The position numbers and the translations under genes were made by a program. The notes beneath the pieces were generated by a model. The model saw only the letters and a program-made list of their open reading frames with translations, ran no database searches and had not been told where the DNA came from. This document shows positions 63,701 through 64,000 of a stretch of 64,000 nt of DNA, in pieces. This stretch comes from Otis tarda (taxonomy: Eukaryota; Chordata; Aves; Otidiformes; Otididae), in NCBI GenBank assembly GCA_026413225.1, contig CM048552.1, positions 82,375,001-82,439,000 on the forward strand, in the 5' to 3' direction. Numbering within the stretch: the first letter of the stretch is position 1; the number at the start of each line of letters is the position of its first letter.

Positions 63701-64000
63701 AAGAAAGCAAGCAAACAAACAAAAATTTAGCTCACTCAAAACCTTCATTTTTCATGGAAAATGTAGTAACAGATTTTTTTTTTTTTTTAATAATCTTTAA
63801 TCCACATATGATCCAGTAGATGTTAAATCTTCTTTCTGGAAGTTGTAAAAATTACAGCTACCTATTTAAAGATACGGGATTCTGAGAACTCTATTTTGAT
63901 TCCTTCTTAGTTTGAGTTTCCCAATACAGAGTGTTTTGTTGGTTTTGTTGTTTGTTGGTTTTATTTTATTTTCTTGGTGGTCTGGAGTCTTTTTGGGTTT

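Larger units (their letters stand above)
50958..64000. other. Unique AT-leaning sequence without recognisable genes
   Basis: No exon, RNA gene or well-preserved element was recognised in 13 kb. It contains a 13-base C run at 52470-52482, an A-rich tract at 57069-57106, weak MIR-like fragments near 53490-53570 and 57597-57760, and T runs near 63775. Frames of up to 115 codons show no convincing family resemblance. Confidence 0.5.

Overview
The window looks like non-coding DNA from a bird nuclear genome. The strongest evidence is repeated CR1 LINE sequence. Several copies carry the avian CR1 3' end, with a GGTTGGAAGGGACC-type tail followed by an ATTCTATG microsatellite, and some carry recognisable CR1 ORF2 protein such as the FADD reverse-transcriptase motif. 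Solo retroviral LTRs in several copies support the same reading. Base composition is AT-leaning, homopolymer runs are common, and no reading frame resembles a host protein-coding exon. I found no rRNA, tRNA, snRNA or CRISPR array. The window is best read as intergenic or deep-intronic sequence.

Layout. 1-226 is the U3 end of a minus-strand LTR cut by the window edge. 227-6890 is unannotatable unique sequence. 6891-8069 is a 5'-truncated CR1 on the minus strand with a 312-codon open stretch of reverse transcriptase. It abuts an older plus-strand LTR at 8070-8837. A short plus-strand CR1 3' end lies at 12418-12850, an older minus-strand CR1 at 13811-14005, and a plus-strand CR1 3' end at 19826-20394. 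A minus-strand solo LTR occupies 23439-24500 with a perfect 5-bp target duplication. A CR1 of an older type lies at 33105-34417 with most of its reverse transcriptase missing. Between 40600 and 43043 there is an LTR cluster: a 487-bp alpha/beta-retrovirus-like solo LTR with a 23-bp tandem array, a 1141-bp solo LTR with a perfect target duplication, and a probable third LTR on the minus strand. A last CR1 3' end is at 50660-50957. The remaining sequence to 64000 holds only low-complexity tracts and faint ancient repeat remnants.

The most informative observation concerns the long LTRs. The copies at 41365-42505 and 23439-24500 share about 790 bp at their 3' side, including the AATAAA region and U5. 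Their first 280-350 bp, with the promoter, are unrelated. The 8070-8837 LTR shares the polyadenylation region with both. This points to one LTR lineage whose U3 promoters have been exchanged. The copy at 1-226 matches the 41365 copy at about 96 percent by eye, so that subfamily appears fairly young.

No host gene set works together here. The functional content visible is that of transposable elements, all of them broken or reduced to solo LTRs. I found no convincing new biological system. All family names are given from memory of avian repeats and were not checked against a library.
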